Part shown: piece after piece, positions 1 to 9,739 of the stretch
How the letters are laid out: every line of letters begins with the position of its first letter
Position numbering within the stretch: the first letter of the stretch is position 1
DNA from: Thermodesulfobacteriota bacterium
Lineage (GTDB): Bacteria > Desulfobacterota_D > UBA1144 > Nemesobacterales > UBA2774
Assembly: GCA_040754335.1 (NCBI GenBank)
Contig: JBFMCV010000005.1
Coordinates: 124,001 to 188,000, forward strand
Direction of reading: 5' to 3'
DNA length: 64,000 nt
Translations under genes and position numbers: made by a program
Notes under the pieces: model-generated
What the model was told of the DNA's origin: nothing
Database searches by the model: none
What the model saw: the letters and a program-made list of their open reading frames with translations, nothing else

Positions 1-1
1 T

Positions 2-715
2 GAAGTTAAAATCGAGCCCGTCCCTAACTCTCCCGCAATCCCCGGCGCGAAAGCAAGATTCTCGTCCATTAAGGACGGCGACCTGCTCGAAAACCCCGAC
101 GTCTCGGTCGTAGTCGATGTGGAGAACTTCGAGCTCGGGGTACAGACGAATACAGTGCGGGCAATGGAAATCATGAACTCCCCGCAGGGGCAGCATGCCC
201 ACATCATACTGGACAACGACCCGTATCTGGCGGATTACGAATCGGGGAAACCATTTGAAATAGGCGTGCTCGAGGAAGGCCCGCATACGCTCGTCGTTTT
301 TCCGAGCCGATCCTATCACGAGAGCGTAAAATCCCCCGAGGCCGCGGACATAGTCAACTTCTACGTCGGGAAGAAGGAAGGGGAGTTCATGCTCGACAAG
401 TCAAAGCCGGCGATCATCTTCAGCAGGCCCAAGGGTAAATACGAGGGACCGGACGCCGATAAGGTCATGCTCGATTTTTATCTGTACAACGTCGAGCTCG
501 GCCCTGACGGGTACAAGGCGAAATACACCATCAGGAAAAAGGATCCGTCGGGAGAAGTCACGTCGATAATTCTTACAGAATGGGCTCCTGCCTATGTGTC
601 CGGCCTCACCACCGGAGACTACGCCGTAAAGCTTGAGCTCCTGGACAAGGACGGGAACGCCGTACCGGGCGCGTTCAACAGCACGGAGCGGGAGATAAGC
701 GTCTTCAGGAAATGA
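2..715 (+). CDS. Unknown protein, 5'-truncated by the window edge
   Basis: The frame is open from the first bases of the window, so the start lies upstream; a GTG at 119 is internal, because the 39 preceding codons read as ordinary protein in the same frame. The visible 237 residues are mostly beta-type and hydrophilic, with a passage around residues 90-110 (LEEGPHTLVVFPSRSYHES) that looks like the 'what happens when you hold/gain' surface-strand pattern of exported immunoglobulin-like or lipoprotein families. No signal peptide can be judged because the N-terminus is missing. No catalytic motif is recognised and I assign no function. The stop TGA is followed by about 190 bp without a gene before rpmB. 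Confidence 0.7.
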   Translation, partial: EVKIEPVPNSPAIPGAKARFSSIKDGDLLENPDVSVVVDVENFELGVQTNTVRAMEIMNSPQGQHAHIILDNDPYLADYESGKPFEIGVLEEGPHTLVVFPSRSYHESVKSPEAADIVNFYVGKKEGEFMLDKSKPAIIFSRPKGKYEGPDADKVMLDFYLYNVELGPDGYKAKYTIRKKDPSGEVTSIILTEWAPAYVSGLTTGDYAVKLELLDKDGNAVPGAFNSTEREISVFRK

Positions 716-908
716 GCCGGCTAGATTAGATATGCAAGCCGGATTCATAGGGAAAAAGGCGATTTGTTACGTAACGTCTTTCAATCATTAACATTATCAA
801 AATCCGATAACGATCCGGCACGACTCATACAAGACCGCCATGGGTTTACAAAATTAAATGTTGTGGAATAATTAATGTTCTTCTGAAAGATAACAAGAGG
901 TGATACCG

Positions 909-1148
909 ATGTCTCAGAAATGCGCAATAACCGGAAAAAGCCCGCTTGTCGGGAATAACGTCTCGCACGCCAACAACAAGGTGAAACGCCGCCAGAACCC
1001 GAACCTCCAGTGGAAGCACATCTTCGTGCCCGAGTTCGGCCGGAACGTCAGGATCAGGGTTTCGACGCGTGCCCTCAGGACAATCAGCAAGAAGGGAATC
1101 TCCGCATTCCTCAAGGACAACGGGCTCACCCTGAAGGACCTCGTTTAG
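909..1148 (+). CDS. rpmB: 50S ribosomal protein L28
   Basis: Structural protein of the large ribosomal subunit, 79 residues, the usual L28 size. The N-terminus MSQKCAITGKSPLVGNNVSH and the following basic RRQNPNL stretch are typical of L28. The ATG at 909 is chosen over the in-frame GTG at 900 because a near-perfect Shine-Dalgarno (AAGAGGTGAT, 895-904) sits just ahead of it and would overlap the GTG start. Only one Cys (residue 5) remains of the zinc-binding set found in C+ L28 forms, so this looks like a zinc-free type. It stands alone rather than beside rpmG; the DUF1232 gene follows on the same strand. Confidence 0.96.
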   Translation: MSQKCAITGKSPLVGNNVSHANNKVKRRQNPNLQWKHIFVPEFGRNVRIRVSTRALRTISKKGISAFLKDNGLTLKDLV

Positions 1149-1201
1149 AACCTTCCAAAACGATACTGGAATTCAAGCCGAATCTGATTATATTAAATCC
1201 C

Positions 1202-1621
1202 ATGCGGGTTTATTCGAAAATCGGAACGGAACAATATATCCTCAAAGCTATCGCGAAGGCGGGGAAACTGCTTAACGACAGGAAAGCCGTCGTAAATCTC
1301 GCAGGCTCCGCAACCGCGAAAATTGAATCCGGCAGCCGCAGGATTGCTTCCATAAAGAGCGACTTGGTTACACTGACCGAGCTACTCAAGGCCTGGATAA
1401 ACGGCGAGTACAGGGAGATACCCTGGTCGACGCTTCTACTGGGAACGGGAGCCGTCATTTACTTCGTAAACCCGCTCGACGCTATACCCGACATATTGCC
1501 GGCAACGGGGCTTTTGGACGACGCGAGCGTGATAGGGTTCGTGCTGGCGTCGGCGAAGAACGACATTGAGAAGTTCAGGAAATATAAGACCGGCGCGGCG
1601 CTCTCCGGCGCTTCCGATTAA
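1202..1621 (+). CDS. DUF1232 (YkvA-like) membrane-associated protein
   Basis: 139-residue protein carrying the DUF1232 signature near residues 75-115: a hydrophobic segment followed by YFVNPLDAIPDILPATGLLDD. Families with this motif are small membrane-associated proteins of unknown biochemical role. The frame is open much further upstream through rpmB, but the ATG at 1202 is the first start that leaves rpmB free, 53 bp after its stop; no clear ribosome-binding site is seen. The N-terminal 70 residues are amphipathic and helical. Probably cotranscribed with rpmB. Confidence 0.85.
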   Translation: MRVYSKIGTEQYILKAIAKAGKLLNDRKAVVNLAGSATAKIESGSRRIASIKSDLVTLTELLKAWINGEYREIPWSTLLLGTGAVIYFVNPLDAIPDILPATGLLDDASVIGFVLASAKNDIEKFRKYKTGAALSGASD

Positions 1622-1659
1622 TTCACGCAAGACAAGCGGACGGCGATTCCTCTGTCCCT

Positions 1660-3615
1660 CTAACCTTCCAGGTGCTCGAACTGCTCCTTGAGGTTGTGGA
1701 CTACATTCGGGTCGGCGAGTGTCGTAGTATCGCCGAGGACGGCCCCTTCGGCGATGTTCTTGAGGAGACGCCTCATTATCTTTCCGCTCCTCGTCTTCGG
1801 AAGCTCGGCTGTAAATATTATCTCGTCCGGCTTCGCAATCGCCCCTATCTTCTTGGCGACGTGGTTTCTCAATTCTTCAGTAATGCCGTCATGATGCCTC
1901 GCGCTCTTCTTTAGCGTCGTGAATGCGACTATGGCCTGCCCCTTGAGCTCGTCGTGCCTGCCGATGACGGCGGCCTCGGCGACCGAGTGATGGTCGACGA
2001 GTGCGCTCTCCACCTCCATAGTGCTTATCCTGTGCCCTGCCACGTTCATCACGTCGTCCACGCGCCCGAGTAGCCAGAAGTATCCGTCCTTGTCCCTCTT
2101 GGCACCGTCGCCCGTGAAATAGAGCCCCGGGAACCTGCTCCAGTATTGATCGACGTAGCGTTTGGGATCGCCGTATATAGTTCTCAGCATGGAGGGCCAA
2201 GGATTTCTCAGCACGAGGTACCCCGCCCCTTCCTTGATCGTCTTGCCGCTTTCGTCGACTATGTCGGCCTGAATTCCGGGAAAGGGCTTCGTGGCCGAGC
2301 CCGGTTTTAATTTAGTGATGCCGGGGAGGGGCGTAATGAGTATGGAGCCCGTCTCGGTCTGCCACCACGTATCGACTATCGGACACCTGCTGTTTCCGAT
2401 ATGGACGTAGTACCACATCCACGCCTCCGGGTTTATAGGCTCACCGACGGAACCCAGCAGCCGGAGCGAGCTCAGGTCGTATTTCTTCGGGTATTCCTCG
2501 CCCCACCTCATAAACGCCCTTATCGCCGTTGGGGCGGTGTAAAAGATATTCACACGGTATTTTTCCACTATTGCCCAGAACCTTCCGATGTCGGGATAGT
2601 CGGGCGCGCCCTCGTACATGAGCGAGGTGGCCCCGTTAGCGAGCGGGCCGTAGATTATATAGCTGTGCCCCGTGACCCATCCGATGTCCGCCGTGCACCA
2701 GTATGTGTCCTCTTCTTTCAAGTCGAACACCCATTTCATGGTCGCATAAACCCCGACGAGATAACCGCCCGTCGTGTGCACGATCCCCTTGGGCTTTCCG
2801 GTGGTCCCGCTCGTATAGAGCATGAAGAGCATGTCCTCGCTGTCCATCCTCTCGGGCTCGCAATAAGATTGCGACTTCTCCATGAGCTCGTGCCACCAGA
2901 AGTCCCGTCCTCTTTTCATTTTGATTTCGGCTTTGTCGCCGACCCTTTTCACGACGACGACCTTTTCGATGCTCGGCGTATCCGTAAGCGCGTCGTCGGA
3001 GTTCTTTTTGAGGGGGACTATCCCTCCCCTCCTGTATCCGCCGTCCGACGTGATGAGCACCCTCGCCTTGGAATCGTTTATCCTGTCCCTGAGGCTCTCG
3101 GCGCTGAACCCTCCGAATACTATGCTGTGCGGCGCGCCAATCCGGGCGCACGCGAGCATGGCTATAGCGAGCTCGGGGACCATAGGGAGGTATATCGTAA
3201 CCCTGTCCCCCCTCTTTACTCCGAGATCCTTGAGCACGTTCGCGAACTTGTTCACTTCCCTGTAGAGTTCCTGGTATGTAAGCGTAACGCTCTCCCCCGA
3301 TTCACCCTCCCATATTATCGCAGCCTTGTTCTTCCTCGCCGTGTTTATATGCCTGTCGAGACAGTTGTAGGAGACGTTCAGCTTCCCGCCGACGAACCAC
3401 TTGGCGTGGGGGACCTTCCACTTGAGCACCTTCCTCCATTTCTTGAACCAGTCGAGCTCCTTCGCGAAATTCGCCCAGAACTTCTCCCTGTCGCGGGCGG
3501 CTTTCTTATAAACAGCCTCGCTGTTGACGTTAGCGTTCTTTCTAAGCTTCTTGCCAGGCGTAAATGTGCGGCCTTCGGTAAGCAAATCCTCTATGGTTTT
3601 TTCGGCGTCAGCCAT
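1660..3615 (-). CDS. acs: Acetyl-CoA synthetase (AMP-forming)
   Basis: 651 residues, the standard length of Acs. It activates acetate to acetyl-CoA through acetyl-AMP. The phosphate-binding loop [11 protein letters not shown] is at residues 267-277, the adenylate-forming core follows, and the C-terminal domain ends with [11 protein letters not shown], whose Lys is the catalytic residue that Pat-type enzymes acetylate in homologues. The N-terminal acetyl-CoA synthetase cap domain is present. The start ATG has an AGGGGGG Shine-Dalgarno about 8 bases ahead. It is last in a minus-strand run with the TldD-like gene, separated from it by 191 bp. Confidence 0.97.
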   Translation of the reverse strand: MADAEKTIEDLLTEGRTFTPGKKLRKNANVNSEAVYKKAARDREKFWANFAKELDWFKKWRKVLKWKVPHAKWFVGGKLNVSYNCLDRHINTARKNKAAIIWEGESGESVTLTYQELYREVNKFANVLKDLGVKRGDRVTIYLPMVPELAIAMLACARIGAPHSIVFGGFSAESLRDRINDSKARVLITSDGGYRRGGIVPLKKNSDDALTDTPSIEKVVVVKRVGDKAEIKMKRGRDFWWHELMEKSQSYCEPERMDSEDMLFMLYTSGTTGKPKGIVHTTGGYLVGVYATMKWVFDLKEEDTYWCTADIGWVTGHSYIIYGPLANGATSLMYEGAPDYPDIGRFWAIVEKYRVNIFYTAPTAIRAFMRWGEEYPKKYDLSSLRLLGSVGEPINPEAWMWYYVHIGNSRCPIVDTWWQTETGSILITPLPGITKLKPGSATKPFPGIQADIVDESGKTIKEGAGYLVLRNPWPSMLRTIYGDPKRYVDQYWSRFPGLYFTGDGAKRDKDGYFWLLGRVDDVMNVAGHRISTMEVESALVDHHSVAEAAVIGRHDELKGQAIVAFTTLKKSARHHDGITEELRNHVAKKIGAIAKPDEIIFTAELPKTRSGKIMRRLLKNIAEGAVLGDTTTLADPNVVHNLKEQFEHLEG

Positions 3616-3806
3616 TTCGACCCCCCTGAGAGAAATGCGTTAGCAGTAAGATACTCAATACTAACAAAATTCGCCGGGGATTTGAACAGTTATTTTATTC
3701 TTTAAGTCGGAAGGCTTTACTCGTTTCCCGGCCTAACTTTCTTAATCTCCCCCATAACGAGCGGTATCGGCATAAAGCTGCGGCACTGTGGGAGAGAGGA
3801 TTTCAC

Positions 3807-5534
3807 TCATTTCACCGTGTCGAAAGCGGGCGGAGGGAGGAGCGGCGGTTTTTCTTTTTTCGAGGACTCGCGCTGGAACTCCATCTCGGAAACGAGTATG
3901 CTGGGCGCTACCGTCGAAACGGGGATGTACCCGGACTCGGCCCCGCAGAACCCGTTGAAGACCGCGTAGTCGTCCCCGGTCGCGATTATCTTGTTCACGG
4001 TGACTATGGGCGTCCCTACGATCTCGATGTCCCTCACGGGGGTCTCCTCGCCTGTCTCTGGGTCGACCTTATACAGCACGAGCGGAGTGCCCCTGAATGC
4101 CTGGAAGTTATAAGAGGAGGTGTTGGTCTCGCCGCCCCTCATGTTCTTAATAATCAGGCCGAAGGGTTTTTTCTGACGCCTGACCTCCTCGATCAGCAGC
4201 TCCTTCAATCTGTCCTTAGGATATTCTTTCGAGGACTCGATTATCGTGTTGCTCATCCTCGCGACAGGGGACTGACCGTAGGACGCTCTCCCGTGGCCGT
4301 TCGATTTCCGAAACCCTTCTATAGGCGTGCGGGACATCAGGAAATTCTTGAGGACGCCGTTCTCGACTAGCACCGTCCTCTGTCCGGGGACTCCCTGGTC
4401 GTCGAACGGATAATAACCCATGAGGTGCGTCCCGTTAAAGCTCTTCATCGACGGGTCGTCAATGATCGAGAGAAAGCCGGGGATTATCTTTTTCCCGACC
4501 TTGTCCTTGAAGGTCTGTCCCTCATCGTCGTCGATCTGTCTTTCCCCTTCGAGCCTGTGCCCTACCGCTTCGTGAAAAACTACGCCCGCGGCCTCAGGCT
4601 CGAGCAGAGCTGGCACGCTCAGCGGCGGGAGAGCCTCGGCTTTTCTCATTTTGATCGTATCTTCGACCATTTCCCGTATCGTCTTTTTGAGTTCATCCAC
4701 GGGCGGGATATCTTCAGGCGTAACGTAGTAGAGGTTCCTGTAGTTCTCTATGACCTTTCCGTCCTCAGCCCTCGCCGTAACCTCGGCGTCTATGGAGTAA
4801 AGGATTTCGTCCCTTACGTACTGTGTCCCCTCAGTGTTGATGAAATAGACGGTCTCCTTCTGAGCAGTGACTGAAAGGTCCGCATTGAGGAGCTCTTTAT
4901 AATCCTTATATATCGAGGAAATCTCTCTAACGGTCGCTTCCCATTTGCCGGGGTCGAACGTGAGAGCAAGCTCGGGGCCGTAAAAAACATGGGGTTTTTC
5001 TCTGGTAAAGCTGCCGAAATCCTCAGCCTTGACCTCCTGCACGTTTACGGCCTTTTTATTTAGATACTGCGCAAGCGCCTCTTTGTAAGCGTAGTCCGTT
5101 ACCTGCCAGAGGACCGTCCTTATCGCCGCTGGATCGTTATCGAGAGGCACGGACGATGACCCGTCGAACGGGATGCCGCCCCCCGACCTGCCTTTCATGG
5201 AATTATCGAAGCCGTAGTCCCCCACGCGCACATCGACGAAGAGACGCCTTACCCTGCTCCTGTCCGACGAGACGACCGCGCCGTACTTGCCCTCTATGCT
5301 GTAAAATTCATTGTCCTTTATCTGATAGCTGATGAAATAGGGGTCTTCGTAACCCTCGAGCCTGAGTTTTTTCTGCGACCTCTCGAGCTCGTCCTGCATC
5401 GCGCTCAGTACGGCAAGGTCGCTCCTCTGAGCCTGCGGGTCGCCCGGTCCCGACGCTCCAGCAAATGGCGCAGAGACTGCCAATATAAGAACGAGAAACA
5501 CTACGAAGCTGCCGGTTTCGCGAATTTTGCCCAT
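3807..5534 (-). CDS. Exported TldD/PmbA-family metallopeptidase-like protein
   Basis: 575 residues. The zinc motif HEAVGHRLEGE lies at 321-331 and a conserved Cys in NGFCGAESG at 530, matching the His-His-Cys metal set of TldD. Known TldD/TldE (PmbA) pairs are cytosolic and cleave unfolded peptides or process RiPPs and CcdA. This protein instead begins with a convincing signal peptide (hydrophobic residues 9-27, then small residues to an Ala-Ser cleavage region), so it should act outside the cytoplasm, and no TldE partner lies nearby. It is about 100 residues longer than E. coli TldD (481 residues), mostly in the N-terminal part. Exported single TldD homologues occur in several lineages; substrate unknown. 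Confidence 0.88.
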   Translation of the reverse strand: MGKIRETGSFVVFLVLILAVSAPFAGASGPGDPQAQRSDLAVLSAMQDELERSQKKLRLEGYEDPYFISYQIKDNEFYSIEGKYGAVVSSDRSRVRRLFVDVRVGDYGFDNSMKGRSGGGIPFDGSSSVPLDNDPAAIRTVLWQVTDYAYKEALAQYLNKKAVNVQEVKAEDFGSFTREKPHVFYGPELALTFDPGKWEATVREISSIYKDYKELLNADLSVTAQKETVYFINTEGTQYVRDEILYSIDAEVTARAEDGKVIENYRNLYYVTPEDIPPVDELKKTIREMVEDTIKMRKAEALPPLSVPALLEPEAAGVVFHEAVGHRLEGERQIDDDEGQTFKDKVGKKIIPGFLSIIDDPSMKSFNGTHLMGYYPFDDQGVPGQRTVLVENGVLKNFLMSRTPIEGFRKSNGHGRASYGQSPVARMSNTIIESSKEYPKDRLKELLIEEVRRQKKPFGLIIKNMRGGETNTSSYNFQAFRGTPLVLYKVDPETGEETPVRDIEIVGTPIVTVNKIIATGDDYAVFNGFCGAESGYIPVSTVAPSILVSEMEFQRESSKKEKPPLLPPPAFDTVK

Positions 5535-5635
5535 AGAAAAAGATTAGCCACGATATGGAGCCATGTAAAGAATAAATAGGGAGAAACGAGCGGATGTATT
5601 AAACACGCTCATAATACCCCGACCGACGGGACATT

Positions 5636-6436
5636 CTATTTCAGGTACATGAACACAATGAGCACGGCGAGAATCAGGCGGTATATGACGAAGAGCGTGT
5701 AGCTCTCCTTCCTGACGAACCTGAGCAGATATTTTATGGCGAGGAACGCGAAGACAGCGGACGCTATGAAACCCGCAATAAACGGGGCGCTGACGACGTC
5801 CGAGTAAGCGAGGTGACGGGATTCGAATATCCCCGCCCCCGCTATGAGCGGCGCCGCGAGGAGGAACGAGAACCTGGCTGCCTCGTCGCGCCTGAAGTTC
5901 CTGAACATAGCGCCCGTGATCGTGACCCCGGAACGGGAGACGCCGGGGATTATCGCGAGGGCCTGAGAGAGGCCGATGATTATACAGTCCGTGAGATCCA
6001 TGTCCTCGACCGATTTGTCTCTTTTAGAAAACCTGTCGGAAATATAGAGGAGAAGTCCGAAAGCGGAAAGCGTAAAGGCGATAGACAGGGGGTGACGGAG
6101 GACCCCGGCCGCCTGCTCTTCGAAGAGGAATCCGGATAAAGCCCCAGGGATAGTCCCGATCAGCAGGAACATGCCTATTTTACCGCTCGGACGTCCCTCG
6201 AAGCTCCTTTCTGCGACGCTCTTTAAAAAATCTCTTATTATGAGCACCCAGTCCCGCCAGAAATAGAAAAGGATCGCGATAAGGCTCCCGACGTGGAGCG
6301 CCACGTTGAAGGGCAGGCCCTGGTCTTTCCACGAAAAGAACCACGGGAGCAGCGCGAGGTGGGCAGTGCTGCTTATAGGGAAGAACTCCGTTATCCCCTG
6401 GACCGCGCCGAGCACCAATGACTGTATAAAATCCAC
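5636..6436 (-). CDS. uppP: Undecaprenyl-diphosphatase (UppP/BacA)
   Basis: 266-residue polytopic membrane protein that dephosphorylates undecaprenyl pyrophosphate and so recycles the lipid carrier for peptidoglycan and O-antigen synthesis. Both active-site signatures are intact: GITEFFPISSTAHL (residues 14-27) and IIPGVSRSGVT (162-172). Seven to eight membrane segments can be drawn. Its start codon is one base downstream of the uvrA stop on the same strand, so the two genes are almost certainly translated from one transcript. Loss of this activity gives bacitracin sensitivity in known bacteria. Confidence 0.96.
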   Translation of the reverse strand: MDFIQSLVLGAVQGITEFFPISSTAHLALLPWFFSWKDQGLPFNVALHVGSLIAILFYFWRDWVLIIRDFLKSVAERSFEGRPSGKIGMFLLIGTIPGALSGFLFEEQAAGVLRHPLSIAFTLSAFGLLLYISDRFSKRDKSVEDMDLTDCIIIGLSQALAIIPGVSRSGVTITGAMFRNFRRDEAARFSFLLAAPLIAGAGIFESRHLAYSDVVSAPFIAGFIASAVFAFLAIKYLLRFVRKESYTLFVIYRLILAVLIVFMYLK

Positions 6437-6437
6437 T

Positions 6438-9269
6438 TCAGCTCACCCCTCTCCGCCGGGGTGTCTTTCCGCCCAGCACTTCTCCCAGGTAGGCGCCTGT
6501 ATACGACCCGTCCGTCCCTGCCACCTCTTCGGGCGTCCCCTCGGCCACGATACGCCCTCCGTTCTCGCCTCCCTCGGGCCCCATATCTATCACATGGTCG
6601 GCGCATTTGATCACGTCGAGATTGTGCTCGATCACTATGACCGTGTTCCCCATATCGGTGAGCCGCTGAAGGACGTCGAGTAGCTTCCTCACGTCGTCGA
6701 AATGGAGACCTATGGTCGGCTCGTCCAGTATGTAGAGGGTGCTCCCCGTTGAGCGGCGGGCGAGCTCCTTCGAGAGCTTTATGCGCTGGGCCTCGCCGCC
6801 CGAAAGTGTGGTCGCCGGCTGCCCCAGCCTTATGTATTCGAGCCCGACGGCATTCAACACGTCGAGCCTCGATTTTATATGCGGGACGTTCTCGAAAAAC
6901 CGGGCGGCCTCGCTGACGGTCATGTCCAGAACGTCCGCGATGCTCATGTCGTTGTATTTTACTTCTAGAGTCTCGGAGTTATACCTGCTGCCCCCGCACC
7001 TCTCGCACGTCACGTAGACATCGGGCAGGAAATGCATCTCTATCTTCACGACGCCGTGGCCGAGGCAGACGCCGCACCTGCCTTCCCTGACGTTGAAGCT
7101 GAACCTGCCCGGCTTGTATCCCCTGATGTTGGCCTGGGGCAGCATAGAATACAGGTCTCTTATCGGCGCGAATATGCCCGTGTAAGTGGCGGGGTTAGAC
7201 CTCGGGGTCCTTCCGATCGGCGACTGCTCCACGTTGATCACCTTGTCTATATCCCCGATGCCTGAGAGTCTTTCGTATTTCCCGACCTTCTCCTTGCTCC
7301 TGTAGAGCTTGCGCCCCAGGGCGTTATAGAGCGTATCTATGACGAGAGTGCTCTTTCCCGAGCCCGAAACGCCCGTCACGCACGTGAAGACCCCCAGCGG
7401 AAAAGAGACGTCGAAGTATTTCAAATTATGCTCGGACGCCCCTTCTATGGTTATAAAGCCCTTGGGCTTTCTCCGCGACCCTGGCACGGGTATCCCTACC
7501 CTTCCCGAGAGATAGCCTCCGGTGAGAGACTCGCGGTGGCTAATAAGCTCGTGCACATTGCCCTCGGCAACTATCCTTCCGCCCTTCTCCCCCGCCCCAG
7601 GCCCTATATCGACGATGAAATCGGCGCTCCTTATCGTCTCTTCATCGTGCTCGACGACGATGATCGTATTGCCCCCGTCGCGGAGCGATTTGAGCGTATC
7701 TATAAGCCTCCGGTTGTCCCTAGGGTGAAGACCTATCGTGGGCTCGTCGAGCACGTATGTTATGCCCGTCAGCTTCGAGCCCACCTGGGTCGCGAGCCTT
7801 ATCCTCTGGGCCTCGCCGCCCGAGAGCGTGGGGGCCGAGCGGTCGAGCGTGAGGTATCCGAGTCCCACATCGGTTAAAAACGTGAGGCGTGAATTTATCT
7901 CCTTGATGATACGGTCCCCGATTTCCCTTTCCCTCGGCGTGAGATCGATGCCGCGGAAAAACACGATGCAGTTCTCAGACGACATGGTTACGACGTCGTA
8001 TATGGATTTACCGCCGAAGAGTATAGAGAGGGCCTCTTTCCTGAGCCTCGACCCCTTGCAGTCCGGGCACTCTGCAGTCCGCATGAACTGGGCGAGCTTT
8101 TCGCGGACAGGGGGGGAATCGGTCTCCTTGTACCATTCCGTGATTATCCCGGCGACGCCGGCGTATGTATCTTTGTATCTGAGCGAACGACCCCTTCTTT
8201 CCCTCCTGATGGTTATCTCCTCGCCGCCCGAGCCGTGTATGATGATCTTTTTGAATTTCGCGGGCAGCTTCCTGAACGGAACGGAGGTATCGATGCCGTA
8301 ATATTCGGCGACGCCCTCGGTCAATTTTTTGAAGTAATTCGAGTTCCGCCACGGTATTATCGCCCCGTCGTCGATCGAAAGCTCTTCGTCGACGAGGAGC
8401 TCCGGGTCGCAGAACCAGGTCTCCCCCAGACCCTGACAGGTCGGGCAGGAGCCGTAAGGGGAGTTAAACGAAAAGAGGCGCGGTGAGATTTCAGGGTAGC
8501 TCATCCCGCATTCGGGACAGGCGAACTTGTCGCTGAGGCTGAGTGTTATGCCCGAGTCCGTCTCAGCCTTCGCCACTCCGCCCGAGCGCTTTAGCGCCAA
8601 TTTCAGGGACTCGTTTACCCTGCCCTTCACCTCGCCCGGGCGGATGACTACGACGTCCACGAGCAATTCTATGGTGTGCTTTTTCTGCTTGTTGAGCCTG
8701 ATCTCCTCGTCGAGGTCATGGAGCTTCCCGTCTATCCTGACCTTTACAAAGCCCTCCCTCCTGAGCTCTTCGAGCTCCTTTCTGTACTCCCCTTTCCTCC
8801 CCTGCACAATAGGTGAGAAAATCGAGACCTTCTCTCCCTCGCCCAGGCCGGCAACGCGCTCCGTCATCCTTTCGAGGCTCTGTGCGGAGATCTCCACACC
8901 GCAGTCGGGGCAGTAAGGCGTGCCGAGCCGCGCGTAGAGGAGCCTCAAAAAGTCGTATATCTCGGTAATCGTGCCGACAGTGGAGCGCGGGTTCCTCTGA
9001 AACGTCTTCTGGTCGACCGAGATCGAAGGCGACAGCCCTTCTATGGAATCCACGTCGGGCTTCCCGATCTGCTCGACGAACTGCCGGGCGTATGCGGAGA
9101 GAGACTCGATATACCTCCGCTGCCCCTCGGCGAAGAGGGTGTCGAAGGCGAGGGACGATTTCCCCGACCCGCTTATTCCGGTTATGACGACCAGCTTCCT
9201 TCTGGGCAGCTTCAGGGAAATGTCTTTAAGATTGTGCTCTCTCGCACCCGTTATTTTTATGAAGTCCAA
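6438..9269 (-). CDS. uvrA: Excinuclease ABC subunit A
   Basis: DNA damage-recognition ATPase of nucleotide excision repair. I place the start at the TTG at 9269, giving 943 residues against 940 in E. coli, because the protein then begins LDFIKITGAREHNLKDI exactly where family members begin; the open frame continues 52 codons further up into low-complexity and repeat sequence that is not UvrA-like. Two ABC modules are visible: Walker A GISGSGKSS (31-39) and GVSGSGKST in the second half, with LSGGEAQRI signatures in both. Paired CxxC zinc motifs (CPDC, CPEC, CPTC, CPDC, then GRCGVC and CERC) are intact. No good Shine-Dalgarno precedes the TTG. uppP follows directly. Confidence 0.96.
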   Translation of the reverse strand: MDFIKITGAREHNLKDISLKLPRRKLVVITGISGSGKSSLAFDTLFAEGQRRYIESLSAYARQFVEQIGKPDVDSIEGLSPSISVDQKTFQRNPRSTVGTITEIYDFLRLLYARLGTPYCPDCGVEISAQSLERMTERVAGLGEGEKVSIFSPIVQGRKGEYRKELEELRREGFVKVRIDGKLHDLDEEIRLNKQKKHTIELLVDVVVIRPGEVKGRVNESLKLALKRSGGVAKAETDSGITLSLSDKFACPECGMSYPEISPRLFSFNSPYGSCPTCQGLGETWFCDPELLVDEELSIDDGAIIPWRNSNYFKKLTEGVAEYYGIDTSVPFRKLPAKFKKIIIHGSGGEEITIRRERRGRSLRYKDTYAGVAGIITEWYKETDSPPVREKLAQFMRTAECPDCKGSRLRKEALSILFGGKSIYDVVTMSSENCIVFFRGIDLTPREREIGDRIIKEINSRLTFLTDVGLGYLTLDRSAPTLSGGEAQRIRLATQVGSKLTGITYVLDEPTIGLHPRDNRRLIDTLKSLRDGGNTIIVVEHDEETIRSADFIVDIGPGAGEKGGRIVAEGNVHELISHRESLTGGYLSGRVGIPVPGSRRKPKGFITIEGASEHNLKYFDVSFPLGVFTCVTGVSGSGKSTLVIDTLYNALGRKLYRSKEKVGKYERLSGIGDIDKVINVEQSPIGRTPRSNPATYTGIFAPIRDLYSMLPQANIRGYKPGRFSFNVREGRCGVCLGHGVVKIEMHFLPDVYVTCERCGGSRYNSETLEVKYNDMSIADVLDMTVSEAARFFENVPHIKSRLDVLNAVGLEYIRLGQPATTLSGGEAQRIKLSKELARRSTGSTLYILDEPTIGLHFDDVRKLLDVLQRLTDMGNTVIVIEHNLDVIKCADHVIDMGPEGGENGGRIVAEGTPEEVAGTDGSYTGAYLGEVLGGKTPRRRGVS

Positions 9270-9436
9270 AGTGGTTCTAAGTTTACCAGTAATTTGGCGA
9301 TACGAGATACTGTAGATGTCAAGTAATTCGTGGATAAAAGTTGTCCCATTAGAATACATAAAAACCGATATATTCTTCTTCTTTTCTTTCCTGAATTGAA
9401 TCCTGAAAAAGTTCAGGCAAATCAATTGTTATTTTT

Positions 9437-9460
9437 CTTCTTTGTCTTGATACAAAGAAG
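9437..9460. repeat. Hairpin repeat CTTCTTTGT / ACAAAGAAG
   Basis: Perfect 9-bp stem (9437-9445 with 9452-9460) around the 6-base loop CTTGAT, flanked by T-rich and A-rich sequence so that the stem can extend further. Similar T-rich 'CTTTGTCTTGATACAAAG' elements are widespread as intergenic repeats in bacterial genomes; that recollection is from general knowledge, not a search. It could also act as a bidirectional terminator, but no convergent genes end here. Confidence 0.6.
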
Positions 9461-9468
9461 CAAAAATC

Positions 9469-9483
9469 ACACACGTAGTGTGT
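9469..9483. repeat. ACACAC-GTA-GTGTGT palindrome, copy 1
   Basis: Perfect 6-bp inverted repeat with a 3-base centre, followed by CTTATG. A copy at about 25337-25352 has the same arms and the same CTTATG tail, so the unit extends beyond the palindrome. Further copies: 9740-9754 and a variant at 48487-48501. Confidence 0.7.
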
Positions 9484-9565
9484 CTTATGGTTGTTAAGCA
9501 GCTACTGGTGCAGATACAGCAATCGTAGAAATTGAGCAGAAGCGGAGATTAGAGATCGTATGCCA

Positions 9566-9581
9566 GCGGGTGCTCGCCCGC
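9566..9581. repeat. GCGGGTGCTCRCCCGC palindrome, copy 1
   Basis: GCGGG arms around TGCTCG, then CACAGAATCCTGGCTAAA. The second copy at 9759-9774 carries A instead of G at one position, which lengthens the stem to 7 bp, and is followed by the same tail. A third copy lies at 25584-25599. Confidence 0.7.
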
Positions 9582-9660
9582 ACAGAATCCTGGCTAAAAT
9601 ATCTTATCTACGGCTAAAATCTATCAAATCAGCCCGCATGCCTACGAGAGTGATACCCGT

Positions 9661-9694
9661 TCAACCCTTCGACGAGCTCAGGGCGAACGGGTTG
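9661..9694. repeat. CTTCGACGAGCTCAGGGCGAACGG-type repeat
   Basis: REP-like element whose reverse complement reads GTTCGCCCTGAGCTCGTCGA..., a form I recognise as a very common dispersed intergenic repeat in environmental bacterial genomes. Partly matching relatives in this window: 20872-20895, 25424-25449, the CTCAGGGCGAACGGGTT tail near 20965, and 48288-48356. Confidence 0.65.
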
Positions 9695-9739
9695 GGCTTC
9701 GTTGCCGGATTAACCAGAGGAGTTGGAAAGAATATTAAA

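Noticed and set aside
716-908. tRNA or small RNA ahead of rpmB
   Set aside because: No cloverleaf, CCA end or terminator could be drawn. The same check failed in 3616-3806, 18118-18326 and 33677-33923.
2401-3705. Long open frame opposite acs
   Set aside because: It is the antisense shadow of a clear acetyl-CoA synthetase, has repetitive Arg/Pro/Val composition and no recognisable motif.
9270-9425. 52-codon N-terminal extension of UvrA
   Set aside because: It is low-complexity sequence not found in UvrA, and the family start matches the TTG at 9269.
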